Assembly: GCF_014850955.1 (NCBI RefSeq)
Contig: NZ_JACXSS010000001.1
Location: 1,240,001 to 1,304,000, forward strand
DNA: 64,000 nucleotides
Source of the DNA: Methylomonas albis
Lineage (GTDB): Bacteria > Pseudomonadota > Gammaproteobacteria > Methylococcales > Methylomonadaceae
Direction of reading: 5' to 3'
Of the stretch, positions 9,359 through 19,212 are shown piece by piece. The notes beneath the pieces are model-generated. The model was not told the origin of the DNA. It did no database searches and saw only the letters and a list, made by a program, of their open reading frames with translations. Numbering within the stretch: position 1 is the stretch's first letter; each line of letters starts with the position of its first letter. The translations under genes and the position numbers were made by a program.

Positions 9359-9700
9359 TTAGGCTTTTTTCACAAATTCCGATTTTAGCTTCATCGCGCC
9401 TATGCCGTCGATTTTGCAGTCGATATCGTGGTCGCCGTCGACCAAGCGGATGTTTTTAACTCGGGTGCCGACTTTGACAACCAGTGAGGAGCCTTTCACT
9501 TTCAGGTCTTTAATGACGGTGACGGTATCGCCGTCTTGCAATACGTTGCCGTTGGCATCTTTGATGACTTTATTGTCGTCGCCGCTTTCGGCGGCACCGT
9601 CGGCCGACCATTCGTGGGCGCAATCCGGGCAAATATTCATATTGCCGTCGTTATAGGTGTATTCCGAGCCGCATTTCGGACAGTTGGGTAAATCGCTCAT
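9359..9700 (-). CDS. yjdM: YjdM/PhnA-family zinc-ribbon protein
   Basis: This small protein (113 residues from the ATG at 9700; 117 if started at 9712) begins [19 protein letters not shown]. It has two CxxC pairs (CPKC, CPDC) forming an N-terminal zinc ribbon and a C-terminal PhnA domain with the segment [17 protein letters not shown]. The family was named for a phosphonate operon in E. coli, but its members are widespread without phosphonate genes, as here, and the biochemical role is unclear. The length is typical. Confidence 0.9.
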   Translation of the reverse strand: MSDLPNCPKCGSEYTYNDGNMNICPDCAHEWSADGAAESGDDNKVIKDANGNVLQDGDTVTVIKDLKVKGSSLVVKVGTRVKNIRLVDGDHDIDCKIDGIGAMKLKSEFVKKA

Positions 9701-9854
9701 TGTGGTATCCAATTAATTGATAAGCTGCGAGACAGCTTGGTTGAGATAAAAAAATTAACAAATAGCAGCACTGTCGTTGAATCGACCAAAGACGGGGCCA
9801 GAGGCTCTATTGAGTATTCCTGTTTTCGCGTTTGCTAGTTTTTTTACAGGTAAG

Positions 9855-9879
9855 GCCATGCCTGAAAAACCGGCATGGC
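9855..9879. terminator. Possible terminator hairpin downstream of purM
   Basis: GCCATGCC (9855-9862) pairs with GGCATGGC (9872-9879) around an A-rich loop, 16 bases beyond the purM stop as purM is read. A run of U does not follow directly; the nearest A/T-rich stretch is about ten bases further on. It may also limit read-through from the other side. Confidence 0.4.
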
Positions 9880-9894
9880 GGTGATATTAGAGAC

Positions 9895-10938
9895 TCAGGA
9901 GTAGACGACCTGAGGTTTGCCGTCGCCGGCGACGATTTCGCCGATGCTGAACACGGTTTCGCCTTGTTGTTTCAAACTCGCCAGCGTCGATGCTTCGTCT
10001 TCAGCTGCGACGCAGAGGATCATGCCGATTCCGCAGTTGAATGTGACCAACATGTCGGCTAATTCGACATTGCCTTGCTGTTGCAGCCACACGAAAATAT
10101 CCGGCAATTGCCAGGTGGATAGCTGGACACTGGCGTTTAGGCCGTTGGGCAAGACGCGCGGCAGGTTTTCGGTAATGCCGCCGCCGGTGATATGGGCCAT
10201 CGCATGCACCGGCACGCTTTTAAGTAGTTCCAGCAAGGGTTTGACGTAGATGCGGGTCGGGGTCAGCAGCGTTTCACCGAGCGGTTTGCCGTTGACGCTG
10301 TCGGTCCAGGCCAGACCGCTGCGGGCGACGATTTTGCGAATCAAGGAGTAGCCGTTGGAATGCGGGCCGGAAGAGGCGAGGGCAATCAATTTGTCGCCGG
10401 CTTTGACCTGGCTGCCATCGATAATGCGGTCTTTTTCGACGATACCGACGCAAAAGCCGGCTAGGTCGTAATCGCCATCAGCGTACATGCCGGGCATTTC
10501 CGCGGTTTCACCGCCAACCAGTGCGGCACCGGATTGTTCGCAGCCTTTGCCTATGCCTTCGATGACGCTGGCGGCGGTATCCACTTCCAGTTTGCCGGTG
10601 GCAAAATAATCCAGGAAAAACAGTGGTTCCGCGCCTTGGACGATAATGTCGTTCACGCACATGGCTACCAGGTCGATACCGACGCTATTGTGGATGTTTA
10701 AATCCAACGCCAGTTTTAATTTGGTGCCAACGCCGTCGGTGCCGGAGACCAATACCGGCTGTTTGTAACGATCCAGCGGTAGTTCGAACAGCGACCCGAA
10801 ACCGCCTAAACCGGCCATGACGCCCGCATTACGGGTTTTGGCCGCGATGGGTTTGATGCGTTCGACCAAAGCGTTGCCGGCTTCAATATCGACGCCCGCG
10901 CTCTTATAATTCAGGCGGTCTTGTTGTTGTTCGCTCAA
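9895..10938 (-). CDS. purM: Phosphoribosylformylglycinamidine cyclo-ligase (AIR synthetase)
   Basis: PurM closes the imidazole ring in purine synthesis, turning FGAM and ATP into AIR. The 347-residue length is typical. Clear signatures are [12 protein letters not shown] at the start, GFGSLFELP, the glycine-rich ATP-site segment [14 protein letters not shown], and [14 protein letters not shown]. The gene diverges from a DUF2066 gene across 60 bp, an arrangement common in gammaproteobacteria. Confidence 0.97.
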   Translation of the reverse strand: MSEQQQDRLNYKSAGVDIEAGNALVERIKPIAAKTRNAGVMAGLGGFGSLFELPLDRYKQPVLVSGTDGVGTKLKLALDLNIHNSVGIDLVAMCVNDIIVQGAEPLFFLDYFATGKLEVDTAASVIEGIGKGCEQSGAALVGGETAEMPGMYADGDYDLAGFCVGIVEKDRIIDGSQVKAGDKLIALASSGPHSNGYSLIRKIVARSGLAWTDSVNGKPLGETLLTPTRIYVKPLLELLKSVPVHAMAHITGGGITENLPRVLPNGLNASVQLSTWQLPDIFVWLQQQGNVELADMLVTFNCGIGMILCVAAEDEASTLASLKQQGETVFSIGEIVAGDGKPQVVYS

Positions 10939-11034
10939 TGTCAGTCTCTCGTTAAAGTTAAGGTTGAAACGACCGATATTGTACTATAGTTCCCATTAAT
11001 GCACTGTCAGGGTAGGCTTGTGGTCAATGTTTTT

Positions 11035-11850
11035 ATGAAAGGTAAGTCCGGGTTTTTAAGGCTGTGTTTGTTGGGATTACTTTGTTATTCTCAGCTGACG
11101 GCGGCTGTCGAAGTAAAAGGCTTGTATGAGATAGAGCTGATAGCCAATAGCCAATCCGCTGAAGATAGAACCGTCGCGATCAAGCAAGCGATGTATGCGG
11201 TATTGAGCCGGGTGTTGGTGTCCGAGGATATTTCCAAAATTCCGGTAGTGCAGCAGGCATTGAATAGTGCGCAGAGCTACGTTAAACAATCGCAATTTTC
11301 CTTGATTTCCGCCGACGAGTTACCCGACACCGAGGCGCGTTTGCTGCGGGTGCAGTTCGACGAAGACCAGTTGATGGAAGTGATGCGTAAAAGTCAGGTG
11401 GGTATTTGGAGCGAGATCAGACCGGAAACCTTGGTGTGGTTGGTCGTTGATGACGAAGAAGGTCGGCGGTTTTACAACGCCGATAGCATGCCGGAACTGG
11501 AAAGCGCTTTGGCTTTTGCTTCTAAAATTAAAGGCGTGCCAATGATTTATCCGATGCTGGATCTGGAAGAACAGCAAAAAATCTCGTTGAGCGAAGTGTT
11601 GAGTGCCGATTCCCGCAACTTGTTGGCGGTGTCTGCTCGCTATGAAGTGACATCGGTGATGGCCGGCCGCATTGCCAAAAAAGGCAATTGCTGGCAGGGC
11701 GAATGGGCGTTTTATTTTGATGGCAAAATCAAGCAATGGAGCGGCGCTTGTTTGCCTTTGAAAGCCACAGCCGTTGCCGGCGTGCAAGGTGCCTACGATG
11801 TGTTATCTAATTATTACGGCGTTAAACCGGAGCCATCAGCCGCCCACTAG
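11035..11850 (+). CDS. DUF2066 domain-containing exported protein
   Basis: The frame is open from 10999, but the ATG at 11035 gives a clean signal peptide (MKGKSGFLRLCLLGLLCYSQ, then LTAA before VEVKG), so I place the start there (271 residues). The mature part carries the DUF2066 pattern: an early VEVKGLYEIELI, the stretch AIKQAMYAVLSRVLV, and later TLVWLVVDDEEGRRF. The family has no assigned reaction. It is regularly found next to purM in gammaproteobacteria, as here. The end overlaps the convergent membrane gene by 15 bp. Confidence 0.8.
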   Translation: MKGKSGFLRLCLLGLLCYSQLTAAVEVKGLYEIELIANSQSAEDRTVAIKQAMYAVLSRVLVSEDISKIPVVQQALNSAQSYVKQSQFSLISADELPDTEARLLRVQFDEDQLMEVMRKSQVGIWSEIRPETLVWLVVDDEEGRRFYNADSMPELESALAFASKIKGVPMIYPMLDLEEQQKISLSEVLSADSRNLLAVSARYEVTSVMAGRIAKKGNCWQGEWAFYFDGKIKQWSGACLPLKATAVAGVQGAYDVLSNYYGVKPEPSAAH

Positions 11851-12336
11851 GCTGTATATACCGTAAGCGCCGCCGTAAGTGGTAAAAAAATAAAACAAAG
11901 ACACCACCAGGCTTGCGGGTGTATTGACTTGCAATACATCCTTAAAGATCCTCGCGACGATTGCCGTGTCCCACATAAAAAACAAAGCCAATGTTGCGTA
12001 GCTAGGCGTATCTTCTGCCACTGTCACCCAAAACACTATAGGAATCAGAAAGATCGCGACGACATTTTCGCAAAACAAAATGGCCGACGCGACTTGCATG
12101 AAGGTATTAAAGGTTCGATTCAGCAGTAATACCAGCGCTATAAAGCCCAGGGTTAACGCCGTCTCCAGCACCACCTCGAAGATCGAGTCAATGTCGTCAG
12201 ACATGTTGAACTGAATAAAAAACACTGCGATAAAATAAAAAATCGCATTGTATTTAAAAAAGCGCCTCGATCTGGGCAAGTCCAAGACCGAGACATTAAG
12301 CCAGCATAGCGGGAAGTAACGTCTAATGGTGTCCAT
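11836..12336 (-). CDS. Hypothetical inner-membrane protein
   Basis: This 166-residue protein has four or five predicted membrane helices (for example AIFYFIAVFFIQF, ALTLGFIALVLLL, VVAIFLIPIVFWVTV, LVVSLFYFFTTYGGAYGIY). No family is recognised. It lies 18 bp downstream of the dynamin-like gene on the same strand and is probably co-transcribed with it. Its tail overlaps the DUF2066 gene on the other strand by 15 bp. A role together with the upstream membrane protein is possible but only inferred from position. Confidence 0.6.
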   Translation of the reverse strand: MDTIRRYFPLCWLNVSVLDLPRSRRFFKYNAIFYFIAVFFIQFNMSDDIDSIFEVVLETALTLGFIALVLLLNRTFNTFMQVASAILFCENVVAIFLIPIVFWVTVAEDTPSYATLALFFMWDTAIVARIFKDVLQVNTPASLVVSLFYFFTTYGGAYGIYSLVGG

Positions 12337-12354
12337 TGCCAGGCACTCTAGTAA

Positions 12355-13725
12355 TTAGTTAGATTCCTCTTGGTCGGCATAAGCATACGCATCATATTGG
12401 TTGCGGTATTCCGGCTGCTGTCCATGGCTAAACTGATCGTTTAAAGCTTGCACCAAGTCTTTGCTTTGCTCGATAAGACCATTGAGTTTTTTGCGGTTTT
12501 TCTTGGTTTTACCGACCGGGTCGGTGATAGGCATTAAAATCCGCCAGAAGCTCAGGCTTTTTTCAAATAGGCCTGCCAAGTCTTCGCTAAGATTTAACTG
12601 TTTCTGCCGCTTGTGCAATTGCTTGATCAGGAATTTTGCATGCACGCGGCTGACGACTACATGCAGCGGTGTCAAGACACCAATTAATACCGCGACGATG
12701 GCGCCGCCTATCAGCGGATCCAGTAGCAACTCAAGTATGCCTACCGCGATCTCGGCAAACAACATCAACATCACCACAAAGCCCAGCACGATTAAGGTGG
12801 AGGCGTTGGATCTATCTTTCCAGGTTGTTAAAGCGTCTTCCACTTCCGGGAAGATAGTGTCGTCAATGGCGCGGATGCTTTGTTCCAGGGTGCCGAGGAT
12901 TCGGTAGGAACGATCATTATTAATGTTGTTGAAACGTTGGTCGAATATCGAGGTGTCGCCGGATTGCGACAAGACGATGAATTGGCCGGTGTGAATGCCC
13001 AGTTCGGCCAGACGCCGTTGCCAGGATGCGGCGATTTCCTGTCTTTTCAGCGCATCGATGGTTATTTCGGAATGATCGATCACGAAGATAAATTTATTGG
13101 CATCCTGGTGGGCAACGATCTGTGCCAGGGTGTCCTTGATCAAATCGGCATCAGCCTCGAATAAGTCGTTAAACACCAGTACCAGGTCTGAGATGCCTAT
13201 AACGTATTTTCGCAATAGGCCGGAAACCGGGGTTTCCGCAGCCGGGTTCAATACCGGGGTGTCGATCAACAACTTGTTTTTCAATTTGCCGCTATTGACA
13301 GTGACCAGCTCCAGATAACTGTTCAGTTTGCTGCCTTCGCCGCTGGCGACCAAATCAATCTCACGGCTGATTTGATAAAAAGGCAAACGGTGGTCGGCGT
13401 CCAGTGCGGTGCCGGGCAGCGTCGCGGTATTGGCTTGTGGCGTATATTGCAGAACGGTGAATTTGTGGCGAGCGGTGTGTAGCTGTACGCCGAGATAACG
13501 ATTAACAAAGTCTGATTTAGCGGGCGAGTAACCGCCCAGGGTGCTGACTATAGGCCACCAACTGGTTTTACGCGCGGTGGTTTCGTCATTATCGATCAAA
13601 CCCAGTTCGAATTCGATTTCATCCAATTCCTGAAATATCTTGGCGGTTTTTTGCAAAACCGGATCGGTCGCTGCGAACTGTCTTTCAAGATTGGTCAGGT
13701 GTTTACTTACCGTTTTATCCGCCAT
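12355..13725 (-). CDS. Membrane protein with degenerate dynamin-like GTPase region
   Basis: This is a 456-residue protein of unknown function. Around residues 55-75 the segment LGGYSPAKSDFVNRYLG resembles the P-loop and following helix of bacterial dynamin-like GTPases, but the glycine before Lys-Ser is alanine. Further on, LLIDTPVLN recalls the G3 motif (DTPG) and KFIFVIDHSE stands where the G4 strand is expected. Two hydrophobic segments follow (about 312-360), then a charged helical C-terminus. I infer a membrane-bound dynamin-superfamily relative whose nucleotide binding may be weakened or lost. It is followed 18 bp later by a small membrane protein. Confidence 0.55.
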   Translation of the reverse strand: MADKTVSKHLTNLERQFAATDPVLQKTAKIFQELDEIEFELGLIDNDETTARKTSWWPIVSTLGGYSPAKSDFVNRYLGVQLHTARHKFTVLQYTPQANTATLPGTALDADHRLPFYQISREIDLVASGEGSKLNSYLELVTVNSGKLKNKLLIDTPVLNPAAETPVSGLLRKYVIGISDLVLVFNDLFEADADLIKDTLAQIVAHQDANKFIFVIDHSEITIDALKRQEIAASWQRRLAELGIHTGQFIVLSQSGDTSIFDQRFNNINNDRSYRILGTLEQSIRAIDDTIFPEVEDALTTWKDRSNASTLIVLGFVVMLMLFAEIAVGILELLLDPLIGGAIVAVLIGVLTPLHVVVSRVHAKFLIKQLHKRQKQLNLSEDLAGLFEKSLSFWRILMPITDPVGKTKKNRKKLNGLIEQSKDLVQALNDQFSHGQQPEYRNQYDAYAYADQEESN

Positions 13726-13801
13726 TAGATGTAAACCTTCTCTGCTTGTTATTGAGGTTAATCAGACGGCGGGAGTATACACCGATGGCATTTAAACCGA
13801 T

Positions 13802-13821
13802 AAAAAAACCTGCCGGTTTTT
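13802..13821 (-). terminator. Rho-independent terminator of ntrBC
   Basis: Read on the minus strand the sequence is AAAAACCGGCAGGTTTTTTT: a short AAAACC/GGTTTT stem around GGCA followed by a T run, about 85 bases beyond the ntrC stop. Read on the plus strand it also carries a T run. Confidence 0.65.
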
Positions 13822-13905
13822 CAAGTCGAAGAGGCCCTATTAATAGGCGATTGCGGACGCTCCGCCCGGCGGGAAATTAGGGGTTTCCGGCAGCGAAGGC
13901 GGCGC

Positions 13906-15327
13906 TTATTCCTTAATGTCGAGCTCCTTGATTTTACGTGTCAAGGTGTTGCGGCCATAGCCTAGCAACAGCGCTGCTTCGTGTTTCCTGCCATGGGTGT
14001 GATTCAACGCGGCCTCGATTAACAGGGTTTCCAAGGTCGGGATGGCCTGCTTGGCGATGTCCACTTTGCCGGTCGATAGTTGTAGCTTGACCCAGTTTTT
14101 GAACTGGCTTTCCCAGTCGCCCGGGGTGCTATCGCCCGATCCGGAATCGCCGGTGTTGTGGGCCAATTCCGGCGGTAAATCTTCCATATGAATTTCGCGT
14201 CCGGAGGCCATTACAGTCAGCCAGCGGCAGATATTCTCCAGTTGCCGCACATTGCCCGGCCACTTCAAGCTGCTCAAAAACGCCTCGGTTTCCGGTTTTA
14301 AAAGTTTGATCTCGGTATTCAATTCCTTCGCGCTTTGATACAGATAATGCCGCATCAACAAACCTATATCCTGGCGGCGTTCGCGCAAGGGCGGAATGTG
14401 AATTCGAATCACGTTCAGGCGGTGAAACAAGTCTTCGCGAAATCGGCCCTGAGACACGAGTGCTTCCAGGTCCTGATGGGTCGCTGCAATGATGCGGACG
14501 TTAACTCTTACCGAGGTATGGGCGCCCACCGGATAAAACTCGTTGTCCGCCAGCACCCGCAGTAAGCGCGTTTGCAATTCGGCGGGCATGTCGCCGATTT
14601 CATCCAGAAACAGCGTGCCGTTGTTAGCCTGTTCGAAACGGCCGATCCTCCTGGCTTGGGCACCGGTAAACGCGCCTTTCTCATGACCGAACAGTTCCGA
14701 TTCCATCAAGTCTTTCGGGATAGCCGCCATATTCAAAGCAATGAACGGCTGGTCGGCGCGCGGACTGTGGCGATGCAGGGCCTTGGCGACCAGTTCCTTG
14801 CCGGTGCCCGATTCGCCGTTAATCAGTACGGTGATGTGTGAGCGCGCCAGACGGCCTATCGCCCGAAACACTTCTTGCATGGCCGGTGCTTCGCCGATGA
14901 TTTCCGGCGTTTCCTCCACGGTGGGCGGCGCTTGCACAAGGTCGCTTTGCCGTTGTTTGCTGTGCGCGCAGGCACGTTGCACGGTTTCGACGACTTCGGT
15001 GACGTCGAAGGGTTTGGGCAGGTATTCGAAGGCCCCGCCATGAAAAGCCGAAACCGCACTTTCCAAGTCCGAATGCGCCGTCATTACGATGACCGGCAGA
15101 TCAGGGTAACTGTTTTGGATGTTGCGCAGTAGCTCGAAGCCATCCATGCCCGGCATACGAATATCAGTGATCAGTACTTGCGGCAAGCCGCCGGGCAGGG
15201 ATTTAAGCAGTTCGTTGGCATTAGCAAAACTTTGCGTATGGACGCCGGCTTTTTGCAAGGCTTTCTCAAGTACCCAGCGGATGGATTTGTCATCATCGAC
15301 AATCCAGACCTTGTCAGGTATTTGCAT
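13906..15327 (-). CDS. ntrC: NtrC, nitrogen regulation response regulator NR(I)
   Basis: NtrC activates sigma-54 promoters under nitrogen limitation. The 473 residues contain a receiver domain with Asp55 ([12 protein letters not shown]) and the acidic cluster DDD at 11-13. A central AAA+ domain shows Walker A GESGTGKE and the sigma-54 contact motif EKGAFTGAQ. The C-terminal Fis-type helix-turn-helix is [18 protein letters not shown]. The length and full colinearity with NtrC distinguish it from other enhancer-binding proteins, and it follows ntrB with a 14-bp overlap. glnA, often found beside ntrBC, is not in the window. Confidence 0.96.
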   Translation of the reverse strand: MQIPDKVWIVDDDKSIRWVLEKALQKAGVHTQSFANANELLKSLPGGLPQVLITDIRMPGMDGFELLRNIQNSYPDLPVIVMTAHSDLESAVSAFHGGAFEYLPKPFDVTEVVETVQRACAHSKQRQSDLVQAPPTVEETPEIIGEAPAMQEVFRAIGRLARSHITVLINGESGTGKELVAKALHRHSPRADQPFIALNMAAIPKDLMESELFGHEKGAFTGAQARRIGRFEQANNGTLFLDEIGDMPAELQTRLLRVLADNEFYPVGAHTSVRVNVRIIAATHQDLEALVSQGRFREDLFHRLNVIRIHIPPLRERRQDIGLLMRHYLYQSAKELNTEIKLLKPETEAFLSSLKWPGNVRQLENICRWLTVMASGREIHMEDLPPELAHNTGDSGSGDSTPGDWESQFKNWVKLQLSTGKVDIAKQAIPTLETLLIEAALNHTHGRKHEAALLLGYGRNTLTRKIKELDIKE

Positions 15328-16369
15328 GATTCTTCTCCAAAGGTAGGTAGATGGAAAATACGGTGTTGCCTGGTTCGCTCTCGCATTCGATCAAGCCGTT
15401 GTGTTGGTTGATCAATGATTGAGCAATAGACAGGCCAAGTCCGGTGCCCTCGGCGCGGCCGGTGATCATCGGATAAAAAATCTGTCCCATCAGCTCGGGC
15501 TTAATGCCCGGGCCGTTATCGATAATGTCGATTTTGACGGTCAGTTTGTAACGTTTGCGACCTATGGTCATATGCCGTTGCACCCGGGTCTTGATGGTAA
15601 TTACGCCGTGGTTTTGTACTGCTTGCACAGCATTCCTGACGATATTCAGAATGGCCTGGATCAGCTGGTTTTTGTCGGCGAAAATCTCCGGGATGCTCGG
15701 GTCGTAATTGGTATGCAGCATAATGCCGTGAGCGGCTTCTACTGTGACCAGATGCCTGACTCGTTCCAGAGCTTCGTGGATATTCATTTGACTTTTGTGT
15801 GCCGGCTTGTTCGGGCCGAGCATCTTGTCCATCAGATCCTGCAAGCGGTCTGATTCCGCAATAATGATTTGCGTATATTCCTTCAATTCAGGATCCTGCA
15901 ATTCCAGATCCAGCAGTTGCGCCGCGCCGCGCAGGCCGCCCAAAGGATTTTTAATCTCATGCGCCAAGCCGCGCACCAACATGCGACTGGTATTTTGTTG
16001 AGCTAGTAATTGTTCTTCCTTGGTAATGCGCAAATGCCGATCCACCTGCTGCAATTCGATCAGGATTTCGCTCAATTTCCCGTCTTCCAGCAAGGGTGTG
16101 GCGCTGAGGTTAACTGTAATGGATTGGCTTAGCCGCTCTAGAATTAATTCTCTATCGACCAGAGGCTCCAGCAGATACAAGCGCGGTAATAAATCGTTAA
16201 ACAGGGTGTTGTGCGCAGTTTTGAATAGCTTATGCGCCGTCTGGCCGAGCAAATGCTTAGCGCTATCGGCAAGCAGTATCTCGCCGGCGGGATTGATATA
16301 GGTCAGACGCAAGTCCTTGTCGAACAGCAGGATTGCTTCGTTTAAGTGATCCAGTATCTTTTTATGCAC
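15314..16369 (-). CDS. ntrB: NtrB, nitrogen regulation histidine kinase NR(II)
   Basis: This 351-residue soluble kinase phosphorylates NtrC. It has an N-terminal PAS domain (LLFDKDLRLTYINPAGEILL), a HisKA domain with the phospho-histidine in VRGLAHEIKNPLGG, and an HATPase domain with NIVRNAVQAV, DNGPGI and GTGLGLSIAQ. In the family, PII protein (GlnB) controls the kinase/phosphatase switch; glnB is not in the window. It overlaps ntrC by 14 bp, so the pair is one operon. Confidence 0.96.
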   Translation of the reverse strand: MHKKILDHLNEAILLFDKDLRLTYINPAGEILLADSAKHLLGQTAHKLFKTAHNTLFNDLLPRLYLLEPLVDRELILERLSQSITVNLSATPLLEDGKLSEILIELQQVDRHLRITKEEQLLAQQNTSRMLVRGLAHEIKNPLGGLRGAAQLLDLELQDPELKEYTQIIIAESDRLQDLMDKMLGPNKPAHKSQMNIHEALERVRHLVTVEAAHGIMLHTNYDPSIPEIFADKNQLIQAILNIVRNAVQAVQNHGVITIKTRVQRHMTIGRKRYKLTVKIDIIDNGPGIKPELMGQIFYPMITGRAEGTGLGLSIAQSLINQHNGLIECESEPGNTVFSIYLPLEKNHANT

Positions 16370-16944
16370 TGTTTAATTTAAGTTTTGAGTGTTGTAGTGA
16401 ATAAGCAATTTACACGCCAAGCTTAAAATCGCCCTAAGGGTCAAGTTGGCTGGCAAAAAGCTGAACTATTGCGCAACTATGGTGCTGATGCCCGAATTTG
16501 CGTTCCATTTTAGTGCGTAGATGGGTGTGAAGCTGGTTTTTATCTTTATATTAGCTTGAAGCCTTATGCGCACGGTTTGGCTTAGTCTCGGTTAGGCTGG
16601 GCAAAGAGTCTGCAAATCCCTCTGCTAATCTCAAATATAAGGTTACGCGTTAAATACATGCACAAGACTGGTGCGGAGCAGGGGGTTGTGAAGCAAGGTC
16701 GGTGGTGGCGTGATAGTGAGGCAGGGAATCCCCTTTTATTTGCGCCAGCTGGCAGTTTTGACGAGACTGCTTGGTCTGCGTTGGCTAAAAGTTAAATATG
16801 CGGTCTTCGATAGCTGCGCATTTCAACGGTTATGTACCTATTGATGGCCGGTCTTGATCTGAATTGGTGCGATTGATTACCGGGATAACCAGGCTGGTGC
16901 ATCAGCTCAGCGGCAGCTGCCGCTATTTCGGTGCATGACAGCTA
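16370..16944. other. Intergenic region upstream of ntrB
   Basis: The 575-bp gap lies between ntrB and xthA, both on the minus strand. It holds the 45-codon plus-strand frame listed separately. I found no sigma-54 element and no hairpin with a T run. The usual glnA gene is absent. Confidence 0.5.
16658..16795 (+). CDS. Possible 45-residue small protein
   Basis: An ATG-started frame encodes a hydrophilic peptide beginning MHKTGAEQGVVKQGRWWRDS and ending in a Phe/Trp-containing tail. The only ribosome binding site candidate is AAGG about 15 bases upstream, which is weak. It is antisense to neither neighbour. The amino acid composition looks protein-like, but no family is recognised and it may be chance. 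Confidence 0.22.
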   Translation: MHKTGAEQGVVKQGRWWRDSEAGNPLLFAPAGSFDETAWSALAKS

Positions 16945-17721
16945 TCAATACTCGTAATCGACGATTAACGGCGCATGATCGCTGAAGCGTTGCTCTTTAA
17001 AAACGCTGGTTGCCCGCGCGCTGTCGGCGATGCCCGGCGTGGCGACTTGATAATCGATGCGCCAACCGACATTCTTGGCCCAAGCCTGACCGCGATTGCT
17101 CCACCAGGTGTAGCAGGCGTCAGTGCTGTCCGGATGCAAACGCCGATAGACATCCACCCAGCTCAGCTCGTCATATATCTGCGTCATCCAGGCCCGCTCC
17201 GCAGGTAAAAAACCGGAGTTTTTTTGGTTGCCGCGCCAGTTTTTCAAATCGGCTTCCTTGTGAGCGATATTCCAGTCGCCGCAAATCACCACGTCACGAC
17301 CGCTGGCTTTCAGTTCGGCAAGATGCGGATAGAAGCGTTCCATCACACTGTATTTGACGGTTTGTCGCTCCTCGCTGCTGGAGCCGGACGGCAGATACAA
17401 GGAAATCACCGACAGATTACCAACTTGCACTTCCAGATAGCGGCCCTCACTATCGATGTCGGCATGGCCCAAACCTTCGATCACTTTATCGGCCGGCTGT
17501 TTACTGTAGACGCCGACGCCGCTGTAGCCCTTCTTTTCGGCATAATGAAAATAGCCGTGCAGGCCTTTGGGCGTCAGCATGCCGTCTGTCATATCAGCGG
17601 CCTGGGCCTTGAGTTCCTGCAGACAGACGAAGTCGGGATTTTGGGCTTCCAACCATTCGTAAAAGCCTTTTCTGTTTGCCGAACGAATGCCGTTTAGATT
17701 GACGGAGATAATGCGGAGCAT
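16945..17721 (-). CDS. xthA: Exodeoxyribonuclease III (AP endonuclease)
   Basis: This 258-residue member of the exonuclease III/APE1 family acts in base excision repair by cutting 5' of abasic sites. Landmarks are SVNLNGIRSANRKGF at the start, the metal-binding Glu in CLQELKAQ, the segment CGDWNIAHKEADL, and the catalytic Asp-His near the end in RFSDHAPLIVDY. The end of the protein is complete. It lies 24 bp downstream of the aldehyde dehydrogenase gene and is probably the last gene of that operon. Confidence 0.93.
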   Translation of the reverse strand: MLRIISVNLNGIRSANRKGFYEWLEAQNPDFVCLQELKAQAADMTDGMLTPKGLHGYFHYAEKKGYSGVGVYSKQPADKVIEGLGHADIDSEGRYLEVQVGNLSVISLYLPSGSSSEERQTVKYSVMERFYPHLAELKASGRDVVICGDWNIAHKEADLKNWRGNQKNSGFLPAERAWMTQIYDELSWVDVYRRLHPDSTDACYTWWSNRGQAWAKNVGWRIDYQVATPGIADSARATSVFKEQRFSDHAPLIVDYEY

Positions 17722-17745
17722 GGATAAGTGTTTGCGATTTAGAGG

Positions 17746-19179
17746 TTAAAATTGCGATTGGCTGTGATCGGTTACCAATAACTTGGGTTCCAGCATATCG
17801 AAGATGGCGTATTTCGGGCCTTCCCGACCCAGGCCGGAATCCTTTACCCCGCCGTAGGGCATGTGATCGGCACGGAAAGTCGGTACATCGTTGACTATCA
17901 AGCCGCCGACATGCAGATGCTCGAACGCGTAGCGAATCTTGCGGCTATCGAAGCTAAATAACCCGGCTTGCAAGCCAAAGCTGGAATCGTTGATGGTGGC
18001 CACCGCCTGTTTAAAATCGGTAAACGCTTCGATGACCACAATCGGTGCGAACGCTTCCAGATTGCAGACTTTCATGGCGTTGCGGGTATTGGTCAGTACG
18101 GTCGGCGCATACAGGGTGCCGTCGCGTTTGCCGCCGGCAAGGAGTTTGGCGCCGTCGGCAATGGCTTCGTTAACCCAGCTTTCGATGCGCTTGGCGTTGT
18201 TTTCGTCGATCATGTTGGAAAAGTCGGTGTTCGGTGCTTGCGGATCGCCGATGTTTAGCTCGGCTAATTTTCGAGAAAACTGCGCGATAAAAGCATCGAA
18301 TAACGAGGTTTCGACATAAATCCGCTGCGTGTGTATGCAAGATTGCCCGGCATAAGCAAATGCACCGACTACGGCTTTGTTGGCAGCCAGCGTCACATCG
18401 GCGTCCTTATCCACAATCAAGGCGGCGTTACCGCCCAACTCCAGTACCACTTTCTTTTTGCCGGCATCCCGCTTCATTTGCCAGCCTATCTCCGGTGAAC
18501 CGGTGAAGCTGAGTAAATTAAAACGCGGATCGGTTACCAGCTTGTTACCCGTGACACGATCCATCGGTAATACCGACAAACCGCCAGCCGGCAAGCCGGC
18601 CTCATGGATGATTTTGGCCAGCAATAGCGCGCTGATCGGCGTTTTCGAAGCCGGCTTTAACACCATCGGGCAGCCGGCGGCAATAGCCGGCGCGACTTTG
18701 TGCGCGACTAGATTCAATGGGAAATTAAACGGCGAGATTCCCGCCACCACACCAACCGGAAAGTATTGAATGATGGCGTCTTTGTTCGCGGCGGCAGGAT
18801 GCCAGGCTAGGCTGAGTATTTCGCCGGGCAGGCGTTTGGCTTCCTCGGCGGCGACCAAAAAAGTCTGCGCCGAACGTTCGACTTCGATTTGCGCGGTTTT
18901 CCAGGGTTTGCCGGCTTCCTGCGCCATGATCGTGGCAAATTCATCGCGATGCGCCAAAATGCCTGCCGATACTTGCTGCAAGATGCTGTAACGTTCGTAA
19001 ACCGGCAGAGCCTGCATGGTGGCTTGCGCGGCCTGGGCAGCGACTACTGCGGCTTCGAATTCCGCTTCTCCGGCCGTGTAGGTTTGATAAACAGTTTGCC
19101 CGGAGTAAGGGCTGACTACGGCCAGCGGCGTGGCGGTGGTTTGAAAGCGTCCGGCCAGATAAATCGGATAATCGGTCAT
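17746..19179 (-). CDS. NAD(P)-dependent aldehyde dehydrogenase
   Basis: The 477-residue enzyme is a standard aldehyde dehydrogenase oxidising an aldehyde to its acid. It shows the cofactor-region segment GISPFNFPLN, the catalytic glutamate region VVLELGGNAALI, and the nucleophilic Cys281 in YAGQSCIHTQR. The closest named types are lactaldehyde or non-phosphorylating glyceraldehyde-3-phosphate dehydrogenase-like enzymes, but the substrate cannot be read from sequence. It is preceded at 33 bp by an acetolactate synthase gene and followed by xthA, all on one strand. Confidence 0.88.
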   Translation of the reverse strand: MTDYPIYLAGRFQTTATPLAVVSPYSGQTVYQTYTAGEAEFEAAVVAAQAAQATMQALPVYERYSILQQVSAGILAHRDEFATIMAQEAGKPWKTAQIEVERSAQTFLVAAEEAKRLPGEILSLAWHPAAANKDAIIQYFPVGVVAGISPFNFPLNLVAHKVAPAIAAGCPMVLKPASKTPISALLLAKIIHEAGLPAGGLSVLPMDRVTGNKLVTDPRFNLLSFTGSPEIGWQMKRDAGKKKVVLELGGNAALIVDKDADVTLAANKAVVGAFAYAGQSCIHTQRIYVETSLFDAFIAQFSRKLAELNIGDPQAPNTDFSNMIDENNAKRIESWVNEAIADGAKLLAGGKRDGTLYAPTVLTNTRNAMKVCNLEAFAPIVVIEAFTDFKQAVATINDSSFGLQAGLFSFDSRKIRYAFEHLHVGGLIVNDVPTFRADHMPYGGVKDSGLGREGPKYAIFDMLEPKLLVTDHSQSQF

Positions 19180-19212
19180 GGGTATGTCCTATGCAGTGGC
19201 TAATCGGGCTGG

